Positions 10,645-21,551 of a DNA stretch of 64,000 nt are shown piece by piece; positions within the stretch are counted from its first letter, which is position 1, and every line of letters begins with the position of its first letter. Under the pieces are notes generated by a model that saw only the letters and a list, made by a program, of their open reading frames with translations, had not been told where the DNA came from and made no database searches. Source of the stretch: Berghia stephanieae. Taxonomy: Eukaryota > Mollusca > Gastropoda > Nudibranchia > Aeolidiidae. The DNA lies in assembly GCA_034508935.3 (NCBI GenBank), contig CM067448.1:63036962-63100961 (forward strand), given 5' to 3'. Both the position numbers and the translations under genes were made by a program.

Positions 10645-10873
10645 CTCACTCAATTCTAGAGATTTTTGCTACTTTTCAAAATTAGGAAAACATGTATAAA
10701 AAATAAGCATGTACATAGAAAGTTTTATTCAACTATCATTAACAAGCAAAAACTAAAAACATTAGCTTTGATACTACGCCTATAATTTGTCTCATAAAAA
10801 ATGTAATAAATAGGCATGGGGTAAAAGTAATCCGAGTAAACTACGGATATAGTCGGTGTTAGGGTTGAGTGAG
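10645..10873 (+). mobile_element. piggyBac-type MITE, family 2
   Basis: The left end CTCACTCAATTCTAG has lost its TTAA. The right end GGTTGAGTGAG is followed by TTAA (10874-10877). Confidence 0.75.
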
Positions 10874-11337
10874 TTAATACCGGACCGATCTGATCATTGG
10901 TGGCTCAAAAAATTCGTCTCGATCTATGTTGATTTTCACAATACAGTAGTACATATAATGATTAAAATAGATGAGTTATCGTTACATTTCGGGGATCTAA
11001 ACTAGCCTAATAAAATCAAAATACAAGGAAAATCAGATAACGTATTATTTTACACGACATTTCGTATTGACAACATAATAAACTTCATCATCCGTGAAAT
11101 AAATAACCGATTATCACAAGTGCATCAGTGTGATTTTTGTATGTGGCTACACAGACTACACCGTGTGAACTTATTATGTCCGGGAACAAACCATCGGATG
11201 TCCCGCTTCATAGTCGTACCTGATCAAACAAAGCACTTTTCTTTATATTATGGCCAAATTTTATTATTACCTCAAATAACGATCGATATAAATGCCCCCC
11301 CCCCCCCATTTCCCCTCCCCTTCCTCCTTTACATCCA

Positions 11338-11877
<540 letters not shown>

Positions 11878-11982
11878 CCCAGAATACTTACTATATTAAT
11901 CTGAAGTTTGAGATTTTTTAAAACAAGCTGGAGGGTTGGATTGGGGGGAGGGGGCAGTGTTCTTAATTTGCTAATATAAGGG

Positions 11983-12060
11983 TATAAACGAAAAACGTCC
12001 ATTCATTGTCTATATCGTTCCATACGAAGCCTCTCCATTTTCACTCTTTCGTTAGTATTT
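11983..12060 (+). mobile_element. Short retroelement tail (second copy of the 20256 element)
   Basis: Contains ACGTCCATTCATTGTC, 'cgttccatacgaagcc' and 'tctccattttcactctttcg', matching the minus-strand element at 20256-20389 but lacking its 5' half with the CTGACGA motif. Confidence 0.65.
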
Positions 12061-12324
12061 TCACGATCACAGGGTTCAGTACCCCCTACCGTTTTCTACT
12101 TTAAAGTGATTACTACTACCAAATCCTAGTCATAAAGAAGTGTGTTTAGTCAGAGTTTGGTGGAATAACTCTTTGGGCTATTTCAACTTGCCATAATTTA
12201 GGCCATCCCAACCAACCCACCACCACCTTTGTAATGACATGCGTGACGGGTGATCTCAGGACACTGATTAGGTAGGTACACATTGAATAATATTTAAAAA
12301 TTTCAATATCAACATTTATTAATC

Positions 12325-12345
12325 CCCCCCCCCCCCCCCCCCCCC

Positions 12346-12386
<41 letters not shown>

Positions 12387-12387
12387 A
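12325..12387. repeat. Poly-C tract
   Basis: About 60 bp of C with a two-base AA interruption. Prone to sequencing error. Confidence 0.9.
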
Positions 12388-12462
12388 CCAGCACCCAAAT
12401 GAATACATTGAGTATAGACGTTTCAAATTACACATGTGTTTGTACGATTGATGCCATTGACA

Positions 12463-12773
12463 GCGCGGCTATGTGTTCTTGTGCTGTGACACTCGCCTTT
12501 CGATCGGAAGATCCTGAGTTCAAGTCCCACTCTGAGCGGTACATAGTTCAGTTCTTGAAAAATGCTCTTTACTGACATTCTCTCACCGTTTTTTTTTTTC
12601 TTTTTTTTTTTTGGGGGGGGGGGGGGGGGTTGGTGTCAAATGAGGACCTGGCCATTAACGGTGTAATCTGTGTTGGAAAAAAAATGTAACTTTTCTGTTG
12701 CTGTTGACTCGGGGACCCCTTGTATAGCGCTTTGAGCACGTTTAGTGGATATTGCACTTTATAAAAAAACTCA
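12463..12773 (+). mobile_element. tRNA-derived SINE, family 1 (diverged)
   Basis: Head 'gcgcggctatgtgttcttgt', B box GAGTTCAAGTCCC, 3' domain 'gcgctttgagcacgtttagt'. A T run and G run interrupt the body near 12590-12630. Confidence 0.85.
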
Positions 12774-12899
12774 TATTTGATTGTTCTTCCTGTGTAGATA
12801 GTTCGCATTGTTTAGAAATCACTGCTAGATAATAACTACTATTCTGACTGTCCGACTGTCCGATGGACGTGGTTACGTTCGCTTTTTTTTAAAAAAAAA

Positions 12900-13196
12900 G
12901 CTTGATTTTGCGCAATATCCACTAAATGTGCTCAAAGCGCTTTACAAAGGGGTCCCTGGTCAAAAGCAACATTTAACATGTAGGACGTGACATGACGCCT
13001 GTTAGGCGATATTACAATTTTTCGGACAAAGACAACGCTGTTAACGGCCAGGTACTTATTTTACACCTGAGTACGGTGAGAGAATGTGAGTAAAGAGCCT
13101 TTTCCAAGGACTCAACAATGCGCCGAGCCCGAGGCTCGAACCCAGGACCTTCCGATCCGAAAGCGAGTCTCATACCATTAGACCACATAGCCGCAC
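12900..13196 (-). mobile_element. tRNA-derived SINE, family 1
   Basis: Full-length minus-strand copy, with the 3' domain at about 12900-12950 and the head complement 'accacatagccgcac' at the right end. It lies tail-to-tail with the plus copy at 12463. Confidence 0.92.
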
Positions 13197-13604
13197 TGTT
13201 TAGAAATCCCTGCTAGATAATAACTATTCGGACTGTCCGATGGGCGTGGTTACGATGGGCGTGGTTACGTTCCCCTTTAATACACGTTTTAACAAAGGGC
13301 TGACTGGTGACGTCATGATAATTTATTATTCGTACAACTGGAAAATAAAGGGGGAATGAGGAGCAAGAAGATGATAAATAAAGATAATAATATGCCATAG
13401 TATTGTTTTATAACGATTTTATTTATTGTTTATTGAGCATTTAATTACAACGGAATGGTCGGACATAGTATTGGCTATTTAATGTTATGCATGAATGTTT
13501 TCTAGTTATGACATAATATAAGCATGGGGTGACTCACAACGACCTGACTGTAAGACTATATATGATCTGAATTTGTTAAAAATAGATCCTATTAGAAAAC
13601 ATTT

Positions 13605-13744
13605 GTGACTCACCGTCTCTAAACGTCGGGATGACTTGGGTACAAAACATGGAATTTATTGACAAAAACATGAAACTTGGGGTTTGTTTCGATTTTAGCA
13701 CTTTTATCATTCCGAATTAATACCGCTTTGAGGCGATGGGTCAC
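13605..13744 (+). mobile_element. GTGACC-family element, internally deleted
   Basis: Only about 140 bp, with both diverged inverted ends (GTGACTCACCGTC and GAGGCGATGGGTCAC). ATTT precedes it; AAAG follows. Confidence 0.7.
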
Positions 13745-13946
13745 AAAGGACGTCATCATGGAAAACTCTTTCAAAGACGTGTCATGTTCTCGTAGTCGTA
13801 GTAGTCTTGGTTGTAACGATTGGACGTGAAGAAGTAAACAAATCCAAGACCTTTTTATTGCCAAATTAACAATATATTATTATAGATCATGATGAATAGA
13901 CATGAATATCTGATATTCAGTGTTCGGAGTCGAGTTTACCAACGAA

Positions 13947-14250
13947 GTGCGGCTATGTGGTCTAGTGGTATGACACTCGCTTTTGGATCGGAAGGTCCTG
14001 GGTTCGAGCCTCGCGCTCGGTGCATAGTTGAGTCCTTGGATAAGGCTCTTTACTCACATTCTCTCATCGTACTCAGGTGTAAAATGAGTACCTGGCCGTT
14101 AACAGCGTTGTCTTTATCCGAAAAATTGTAATAATATCGCCTAACAGGCGTCATGTCCCGTCCTACATGTTAAATGTTGCTGTAAGCCAGGGATCCCTTG
14201 TAAAGCGCTTTGAGCACATTTAGTGGATATTGCGCTATATAAAGCTCAAT
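13947..14250 (+). mobile_element. tRNA-derived SINE, family 1 (full length)
   Basis: Head GTGCGGCTATGTGGTCTAGT, B box GGGTTCGAGCC, body, and intact 3' domain ending 'gcgctatataaagctcaat'. Confidence 0.93.
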
Positions 14251-14319
14251 TTTTTATTTTTTTTAAAGGAAGTAAAGCGTTTGGGAGTATCTCGTTTCGG
14301 GATAGATAGAACGTTATTT

Positions 14320-14321
<2 letters not shown>

Positions 14322-14363
<42 letters not shown>
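14322..14363. repeat. (GT)n microsatellite
   Basis: About 40 bp of GT with one C interruption. Confidence 0.9.
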
Positions 14364-14368
<5 letters not shown>

Positions 14369-14418
14369 CATGGTGTAGATCAGATAGAGGTATGGTCTTC
14401 AAACTACAAGACCTAAAT

Positions 14419-14655
14419 GTGACCCCTCGTCTCAAAACGGAATTAAGTCGGGAGGATAAAGATGCTGAAAATGGAATTTGTAGCCAGAAATATCAAGCAT
14501 AAGTTGAGTTTATTATGCTTTATAGAGAAGAAGGAAAATCATATTTTACTGAGCTAAATACCAACGTTTCATATTTTTTGACCTGTTTAACTATAATTTG
14601 ACTTTTTAGCATCTGGTCCATCCCGACATAATACCGTTTTGAGACGGGGGGTCAC
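14419..14655 (+). mobile_element. GTGACC-family TIR element, intact ends
   Basis: 237 bp flanked by AAAT on both sides (14415-14418, 14656-14659). Both inverted ends are complete: GTGACCCCTCGTCTCAAAAC and its complement. Confidence 0.9.
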
Positions 14656-14718
14656 AAATCGTATACAGCACCTCAAGTCAGAAACATCTCAGGATAATTC
14701 TGGAGTGATAATTAATAA

Positions 14719-14957
14719 CTATGTGGTCAAATGGTATGACAATCGCTTTCGAATTGGAAGATCCTGGGTTAGAGCCTCGCTCGGCGCATAGTTGAGTCCT
14801 TGGAGAACTGCCAGATACTCATTTACACCTGAGTACACTGAGAGAATGTGAGTAAAGAGCCTTTTCCAAGGACTAAACTATGCGCCGAGCGAGGCTCGAA
14901 CCCAGAACTTTTCCGATCCGAAAGCGAGTGTCATACCACTAGACCACATAGCCGCAC
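14719..14957. mobile_element. Head-outward inverted pair of SINE family 1
   Basis: A plus-strand head and partial body (14719-14807) runs directly into a minus-strand copy (14808-14957), truncated at 'gtaaatgagtatctggc'. The two tRNA-like heads form the outer ends of a hairpin of about 240 bp. Confidence 0.88.
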
Positions 14958-15296
14958 TTCAAGACTCAATCAATTTAGATGACCGCCAGCGTGACAAAAA
15001 GGTCTCAAACTTTAAAGATTAGAAATTATTTTATATTGGAATTATGAATGAAGCATTGTCAGGCGCGTTGTACATGGTATATATGTGGAAATGAACTGTA
15101 AATGTAAATATTTATTTCCATACTTAGTCAATCAATTTTTTTCAATGCAAAGTTATGAAAAAAATCACTTTTTAATGAAATGGCGACGAATTATTTTGAA
15201 AATGACGGTCAATATCTTCAAGAGTCAGATGGCCGATGGCTCCACATCAAAATTTACTTGTTAGTATTAGAGTTGGTGTACATCTGTGCCAAATAT
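14958..15296. other. No gene seen
   Basis: Low-copy AT-rich DNA. A 60-codon frame at 15180-15362 runs into the SINE and is not a gene. Confidence 0.55.
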
Positions 15297-15497
15297 GGGC
15301 TAGCTATCTCATTACTGGGGGTAATGGTACCGTGTTCGATCACCCGCATCTGCGCTGTGTGATCATGAGCTGGTCACCTCGCCCTAGCCCAATTTGCGGC
15401 GCTGCGCTGCGGCTGATGCTTGGGTAATTCCAGTCTTCCCTTGACCCTAGAGTAAAATTCCCGTATGAGATGAATAAAGGGAATTTTATTTTATTTT
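15297..15497 (+). mobile_element. tRNA-derived SINE, family 2
   Basis: B box GTGTTCGATCACCC, body 'gcggcgctgcgctgcggc', 3' end GATGAATAAAGGGAATTTTA followed by T-rich DNA. Confidence 0.8.
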
Positions 15498-15813
15498 ATC
15501 TTTTATTTATTTTTTTTTAAAAAAAGGTGGTCTTTGAAATCTAAAAATGAAAGAACAAGCAGCCGTTCCTAAGTTTCCAAGTTTGATCCATGAGTGTTTT
15601 TTAAAAATTTATTTAAGTCGCTATTCTTTTTGTTGTTGTCTTGTTCTTAAGCTCTCACTCACTCAAGATGCTTTTCTGTGTAACCTATTTTCGATAACAT
15701 AGTATTTATGATTGCTGATGCAGAAAGTTTCAATAGCTATTCCGATTTTCATTAAATTTGTTTAATATATTTTTGTTCACTAATTTTGCGGGGTTGTAAA
15801 TTAATCAAGAAAT

Positions 15814-16049
15814 GTGATCCCTCGTGTCAAAACGGTATTAAGTCGAGATGATAAAGATGCTGAAAATGGAATTTGTAGCCAGAAATATCAAGCATAAGTT
15901 GAGTTTATTATGCTTTATAGAGGAGAAGGAATATCATATTTTACTGTACTAAATACCAACGTTTCATATTTTTGACCAGTTTAACTATAATTTGACTTTT
16001 TAGCATATGGTCCATCCCGACATAATACCGTTTTGAGACGAGTGGTCAC
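15814..16049 (+). mobile_element. GTGACC-family TIR element
   Basis: 236 bp, preceded by AAAT and followed by AATT. Ends GTGATCCCTCGTGTCAAAAC and its near complement. Interior as in 14419-14655. Confidence 0.88.
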
Positions 16050-16376
16050 AATTAGTCCAATCGGTTGATATTTTTTTTTTTTTGACAATGACAACGACAA
16101 TACCAATTGGAATGACGCTTATGACATTTCTTGCCACCACCACCACCACACTCTCAACTCCTGAAGAGGAATTCCAGCTGTGGATCGAGTATTCCACAGT
16201 AAGTCGTTATCATTGGAATCTCCCCTAGCTCTGGCATTACGATCCCTGGGTAATCCGTTAATCCGTTAGTCCAGTCCAGTCGGACAGACTTCCCTCTCGT
16301 CAGGTCTCCCGATTTGTCTCAATGGGGGTCGGGCTGACATTAATTGGTTTGTTTGTCTCTCTGGACAAGTCTGGTA
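16050..16376. other. No gene seen
   Basis: Includes CACCAC repeats near 16134-16150 and a 'ccgttaatccgttagtccag' patch. It ends where inverted similarity to the right arm begins. Confidence 0.5.
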
Positions 16377-16549
16377 GTAATCAGTTTGTGGTTAGGGATG
16401 GGGGTGGGGGGAGGGTGAGGCATGTTCGGGGAGGAAGACGTTGCACAATGGTCACTCTGAAAACCTTATCCTGTCCATTATATTCTCTTGAAAAAAAATA
16501 TATATTAATAGTGAATGAAAATTAAAATGAAAAAGAACATTTAAAAATA

Positions 16550-16657
16550 GAGTAAAGAGCCTTCTCCAAGGACTCAATTACGCGCCGAGCGAGGCTCGAA
16601 CCCAGGACCTTCCGATCCGAAAGCGAGTGTCATACCACTAGACCACATAGCCGCACA
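16550..16657 (-). mobile_element. tRNA-derived SINE, family 1 (5' half)
   Basis: Complement of head and body only, from 'agtaaagagccttctccaag' to 'accacatagccgcac'. Its partner in the right arm is 49410-49520. Confidence 0.9.
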
Positions 16658-16788
16658 GGGTTACAAGCATAGCTGTTCGTTCCATGAACGTTGCCCGTTC
16701 CATGGGCGTGATGATAAGTCGATCAACCAACTCACAATGTATGATTCAAGTGTTGCATAAAATTTGAACTCAATTTAAATTGTCTTAA

Positions 16789-16947
16789 CTCACTGAACCC
16801 TAACACCGACTATATCCGTAGTTTACCCGGGTTACTTTTAGTTTTCCCATTTTAAAGATAGTTGAATAAAACTATCTATGTACATGCTCATTTTTAATAC
16901 ATTTTCCCCATTTTGAAAAGTAGCAAAAATCCCTAGGATTGAGTGAG
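16789..16947 (-). mobile_element. piggyBac-type MITE, family 2, internally deleted
   Basis: TTAA at 16785-16788 and 16948-16951. Ends CTCACTGAACCCTAACACC and CTAGGATTGAGTGAG. About 70 bp shorter than 34809-35037. The right arm has unrelated DNA at this place. Confidence 0.78.
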
Positions 16948-17092
16948 TTAATAGAAAATACATTTTTCGACTTCGCAAGAGAACATCACAAAGCTTTATA
17001 TTTGGACACTGAGAGATAGTTTCTATATTTAATATCCTATATCGTAGAATTCTTTTTCCAATGTACAGATCGGAAAATGTTTCATATAAATT

Positions 17093-17645
17093 TTAAGAAA
17101 TTGATTATATTCAGAATAATGAGAGAAACCAGTAACGTGCATCGATTCAATGCAAGTACTCTCACCAACATTGTCATACTCGCTAACCTGAAGGTTGACG
17201 CAAAACCCATGCGGCTCTGTGGTCTAGTGGTATGATACTCGTTTTCGGATCGGAAGGTCCTGGGTTCGAGCCTCGCTCGGCGCATAGTTGAGTCCTTGGA
17301 GAAGGCTCTTAACTCACATTCTCTCACCGTACTCAGGTGTAAAATGAGTACCTGGTCGTTAACAGCGTTGTCTTTGTCCGAAAAATTTTAATATTGCTAA
17401 CAGGCGTCATGTCCCGTCCTACATGTTAAATGTTGCTGTTGACCAGGGACCCCTTGTAAAGCGCTTTGAGCACATTTTAGTGGATATTGCGTGGCTATAT
17501 AAAGCTCAATTTAAAATGAAAAAGAAATTGATTGTATTCAGAATAATGAGATAAACCACGAACGTGTATTGATTCAATGCAAGTACTCCCACCTCATTGT
17601 CATACTCGCTAACCGGAAGGTTGACGCAAAACCCATGCGCTAAAA
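17093..17645. repeat. 125-bp direct repeat flanking a SINE
   Basis: The stretch 'gaaattgattatattcagaa' to 'gacgcaaaacccatgcg' (about 17093-17215) recurs at about 17523-17642, with a family-1 SINE between. The same arrangement is kept in the right arm (about 47965-48520), so it predates the inverted duplication. Confidence 0.85.
17211..17509 (+). mobile_element. tRNA-derived SINE, family 1 (full length)
   Basis: Head GCGGCTCTGTGGTCTAGTGG, B box GGGTTCGAGCC, 3' domain with a small insertion ('gcgtggctatataaagctc'). Right-arm partner: 48098-48402. Confidence 0.92.
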
Positions 17646-18113
17646 ACAATGGCGTCTGTTTTCTAAAATGGTTTGACGAAACATCATTTCATCTTTCGAA
17701 AAAAAATGATCACGATGTCTAATCAATCTCACAATACACGCAAATCATCTTCATGTCAATACGCTTCAACAGTCGTAACGTCACTTCCCTCGTAATGATG
17801 CATGGTAACTTAGTAACTGGCTCTAAACTATCGGAACAATGGCGGACGCCCTTATGAAATATTACTCCGACGAGCATAAAAGCGTATCCAGAGGGAAAAA
17901 AACACATTATAAAAATCTGATCATGTTTTGACTTTTACACATTCTGATCACAAGACATATGTAAAAGTTCTAGCCAGCACGAAGAATAAAAAGTACAAAT
18001 TTTCTTTGTTTAGAACCACGATGGCCGCCGTTGCTGGGCGACGTGACATCAGACTATTGAATCCAATTGTAAACAATGTGCAAAATTCCGTGACGATTGT
18101 TACGGTGGTTTAG
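17643..18113 (+). promoter_or_regulatory. Promoter-like patch with possible first exon (weak)
   Basis: I see CRE/ETS-like TAACGTCACTTCC, CCGGAAG just upstream, AACAATGGCGGACGCC, an ATGGCCGCC and an X-box-like GTTGCTGGGCGAC in about 400 bp, all retained in the right arm (47494-47960 inverted). An ATG at 17839 opens MADALMKYYSDEHKSVSRG. The right arm encodes MADALMKYFSHEHKSVSRG and has AG/GTGAA at that point, a possible splice donor; the left arm reads AGGGAAA there. A second frame (17928-18113) is open in both arms. No family is recognised. This could be a decayed host 5' end or chance. Confidence 0.25.
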
Positions 18114-19160
18114 GAGACTTAGTGTTACAAAAAATTCAATTTGCCAACTATATTGTTATAATAAGATAACCAGGATTATCGACAAAGTGTTGTTGAATGC
18201 ATTGTGAAATTATGGGAATAGCTTTATAAATATGTGTAATTACTCGTACAACTTACGTCAATAGCTTTATAGCTAGACCTCTATGTATAATTATAAACTT
18301 ACGTCAATATTTAATTCAACATTAGACATAACATTAAGTTGTTTAAAACACGATTAAAGCATTACAAATAGGATTAAGAGATTAAGAAGAACACTTAACA
18401 CACATAAATAATTTATTCATTGCACTTGTATTATGAGTGTGTCAATAATCAATAAAATAACAAACAAACAATTTGGCAAAGAAGCCATGGATATACGAGA
18501 CACTCTCACGACTTCTTCAACAAGGGACACTCTAAAGCTAGACTCACACTGAGTCCGATTTTGGACATATTATGACTTAAGTGGTGTTTCTCTTTTAAGG
18601 GGGGACCTGTGTCCTGTAGTCAAAAATCCATTTTGATTGTAATGCTAATATTGCTATTCCCTTGTTATTTTCAGGTGGTAGGAGGTCTAATTTGATGATT
18701 AACACAAAAAAAAAGCCAAAAAAAAAAAAAATTTTTTAGACATAGTGAGAAAAAATAGGCCAAAAATTGACCCAAAAAAACAAAAATTTCTTACAGTAAT
18801 GGCCAACATTTCGTAATTTTATATCATTTAACATATAAGGTTTATTATCTTTTGGTTTTGAATGTCATTTTATCAACTCTGTCTGCTTTTAATAATAATA
18901 AATTATTGAAATTAATAGTCGCTGGCGCCTTTTCTTTGCAATGTCATTGAATGCGTATATATACCAATTAATACAAATTATATCACACTAAACTTTTCGG
19001 TCAAACAAGATGCAATTTCAATTTATCATATTTAAATTTTCTCATGAGAAAATGTTCACCTTTTTTTTTTTCATTGTGATAAACTAGCTTTGTTAGATTT
19101 TTCAAAAATCTAAGCTGAATTACATTTTGTCTAGTCCGACCCTTAGACTGAAAATGTCAC
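18114..19160. other. No gene identified
   Basis: AT-rich low-copy DNA with A runs around 18710-18740. It has an inverted match at 46466-47490. Confidence 0.5.
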
Positions 19161-19622
19161 TCAGCAAGTCGCCCTGCCATGATTTTGTCTGCAATCACTC
19201 TCCTGAAGAGCATTCCAGATCCCAGGGGAGATCACTCCGGAATCTGACACGTAGAAATAGTTTGGGTTATGTTTACGCCCTTGTTTTCCCTTAGACGCCA
19301 AATCACCGAAATCACCGTCAGGAGCCAAGAAAACAACGAAATCAACCGCAGCAAAGCAACAAACATTGAAATTATGGCTGGGGAAGAAGCAACAAGGACT
19401 GAAACCAGTCGGATTACAAATGCTGAGACAATACGAGTGGAGGAGCCACTTGTACGACATTTGTCGGCGTTACCATTGACAATATTTCCGCTCCTTGTGA
19501 CACTGGGTGTTCTAGCAATTGGGGACAAACAAGTCAGGGGGAGAGAAGAGCTCAGCTCTGATAAGTATTGGCCTTCTGAAGAAGGTTGTTTGTCATTTCG
19601 TTCACTTTGTCACGACAGATAA
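19161..19622 (-). CDS. Unidentified ORF-rich block, possible exon
   Basis: Three overlapping frames stay open in both arms (19161-19460 minus, 19232-19528 minus, 19269-19622 plus; right-arm partners 46166-46465, 46098-46394, 46004-46357). The 98-codon minus frame has a hydrophobic stretch (AIISMFVALLRLISLFSWLL) that could span a membrane. The 99-codon minus frame contains PNYFYVSDSGVISPGIWNAL. The arms differ at only a few positions, so conservation cannot choose a frame. No family, splice sites or polyadenylation signal seen. It may not be coding. Confidence 0.2.
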
Positions 19623-19786
19623 GGACAATTAAGTCTGAGAGTGGAAATGTTAAACATTAGGATGTGTGTGTGGCATTTTGTTGTGGTGGTGAATGTGGAG
19701 GGGACGAGTGACATGGAAGTATATGCGGTTTTCTGGTCTTTGTGGTCGTGGTGTGAACGGTAGGGGGTGGGTGGGATGAACAGAGA

Positions 19787-19860
19787 AGAAAGAGAGAGAG
19801 AAAGAAAAAGAGAAAGACAAAGCAGGAGAGAGAGAGATAGATAGATAGATAGAGAGAGAT

Positions 19861-19921
<61 letters not shown>
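19787..19921. repeat. (GA)n / (GATA)n microsatellite
   Basis: Purine-rich AGAG with GATA units. The right-arm counterpart is much longer (about 45538-45834). Confidence 0.92.
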
Positions 19922-19923
<2 letters not shown>

Positions 19924-20255
19924 GATGTGGTGGGTGGGAAAGAGGCATGAGAGAGAGGGGGGGGGGAGTAACATGATTTGGATACGATTTTAATCTAGGC
20001 GGTCGGAGGCAAATGTTTCACCTAGCTCAATATGATGATTCATAATGCCTCACATGTTATTTCTTTACTATGCCATATAGAATGAAAGATCTATTTCAAG
20101 GAGTACAAGTCGTCTGTTGGTTATACTTTGATTACATGCACTATGACAACATCCACCTCTGTCTATCTTTAGTCAGATACACTTTCACACCTGAGTCGAG
20201 TTGGTTATAGTTAAGTTATAAAAGTGCTCTACACAATAACACGACATCGATATCT

Positions 20256-20389
20256 AACGAAAGAGTGAAAATGGAGAGGCTTCGTATGGGAACAAAACAG
20301 ACAATGGACGTTTCGGGTACAAACCCTTCGTCAGCACAACAATACACAAATAAACGTGGAAAAAAAATATAATGCAAAAAAACGTTTGT
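20256..20389 (-). mobile_element. Short retroelement tail with hammerhead-like core
   Basis: 134 bp flanked by the 10-bp duplication ATCGATATCT (20246-20255, 20390-20399). The right arm has the empty site (about 45195-45210). On the minus strand it contains CTGACGA, a GGGT...ACCC stem and GAAAC, the arrangement of a hammerhead ribozyme core, then GTCCATTGTC and 'cccatacgaagcctctcc'. Similar CTGAnGAAG...CCGAAACGTC motifs are familiar from Penelope-like element ends, so a truncated Penelope-like copy is my best guess. A plus-strand relative is at 11983-12060. Confidence 0.55.
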
Positions 20390-20486
20390 ATCGATATCTG
20401 TGTTTTGTTATCAATAAACCCTATTCGGTCATTGGCCGCGATCAACATTGCTTGACTTTACTTTAAGACGGCCGCCGACGTTTAGC

Positions 20487-20618
20487 TATGCTATTCCTGT
20501 AGTATGATTCGAGTCTCGCTCTGAGTGGCGCATAGTTAAGTACTTGGAAAAGGATCTTTACTCACATTATCTCACCGTACTCAGGTGTACCTTTAGCTGC
20601 GTTGTCTCTGTCCAGAAT
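20487..20618 (+). mobile_element. SINE family 1, partial, adjacent to a full copy
   Basis: Head with an internal deletion across the B box, then body to 'gtctctgtccagaatga'. It is followed directly by the full SINE at 20633. The right arm has one merged SINE in this place (44809-45110). Confidence 0.82.
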
Positions 20619-20632
20619 GATTATATTATTAT

Positions 20633-20929
20633 GAGGCTATGTGGTCTAGTGGTATGGCACTCGCTTTCGGATCGGAAGGTCCTGGGTTCGAGCTTCGCTC
20701 GGCGCATAGTTGAGTCCTTGGAAAAGACTCTTCCCTCACCTTCCCTCACCGTACCAGGTGTAAAATGAGAACCTGGCCGTTAACAGCGTTATCCTTGTCC
20801 GAAACATTGTAATATCGACTAACAGGCGACATGTCCCGTCCTACATGTTAAATGTTGCTGTTGACCAGGGACCCCTTGTAAAGCGCTTTGAGCACATTTA
20901 GTGGATATTGCGCTATATACAAGCTCAAT
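20633..20929 (+). mobile_element. tRNA-derived SINE, family 1 (full length)
   Basis: Head GAGGCTATGTGGTCTAGTGG, B box GGGTTCGAGC, intact 3' domain ending 'gcgctatatacaagctc'. Confidence 0.92.
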
Positions 20930-20937
20930 TTTTAAAA

Positions 20938-21057
20938 AAAATTCCCTAATGGACTTCATGTATTGTCCTACATATGTCAAGAGTTGCTGTTGCCTTGCTA
21001 CCCTTGTACACTGCTTTGATCACGTTCGGTGGATACTCGTAATGCGCTATGTAAATT
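20938..21057 (+). mobile_element. SINE 3' part, family 4 (diverged relative of family 1)
   Basis: Runs from 'attccctaatggacttcatg' to 'gcgctatgtaaat', with 'cactgctttgatcacgttcg' matching family 1's 'gcgctttgagcacattt'. A GTGACC element follows. Confidence 0.75.
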
Positions 21058-21292
21058 GTGACCCGTCGTCTCAAAGCGGTATTATGTCGGAATGAACTAG
21101 ACGAGGAACATTTAAGTTATAACCTTAAAGATAAATCATGGCGTTTCCATCTGTCCGTTATGGTAGAGTATAAATCCTATTTCTTGCATTGCCAAACGTT
21201 CTAAAGTCCTATTTCCAACCGTTGTATCTCTAAATTCACTTCTGGGGGTACAATACATCCCAACATAATACCGTTTTGACATGGCGGGTTGC
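21058..21292 (+). mobile_element. GTGACC-family TIR element, distinct subfamily
   Basis: The ends match the family (GTGACCCGTCGTCTCAAAGC), but the interior ('ggcgtttccatctgtccgtt') differs from 458-692. Its partner in the right arm is 44443-44675, so it predates the inverted duplication. Confidence 0.85.
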
Positions 21293-21294
21293 AT

Positions 21295-21551
21295 ATTATT
21301 CCCTAATGGACGTCGTGTATTAAGTATTGGAAAAGGCTCTTTACTCACATTCTCTCACCGTACTCAGGTGTAACATGAGTACCTGGCCTTTAACTGCGTT
21401 GTCTCTGTCCGGAATGATTAGATTTTTATTCCCTAACGGACGTCATATATTGTCCTACATATGTCAATAGTTGCTGTTGCCTAGATACCCCTTGTACACT
21501 GCTTTGATCACGTTTAATGGATTCTCGTATTGCGCTATGTAAATTATGCTC
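21295..21551 (+). mobile_element. SINE family 4; empty site of the right-arm LINE
   Basis: Body 'ttactcacattctctcaccg' and 3' end 'gcgctatgtaaattatgctc'. The single TCACCGTACTCA at 21355-21366 is the uninterrupted target of the 3.46-kb LINE in the right arm. Confidence 0.85.
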
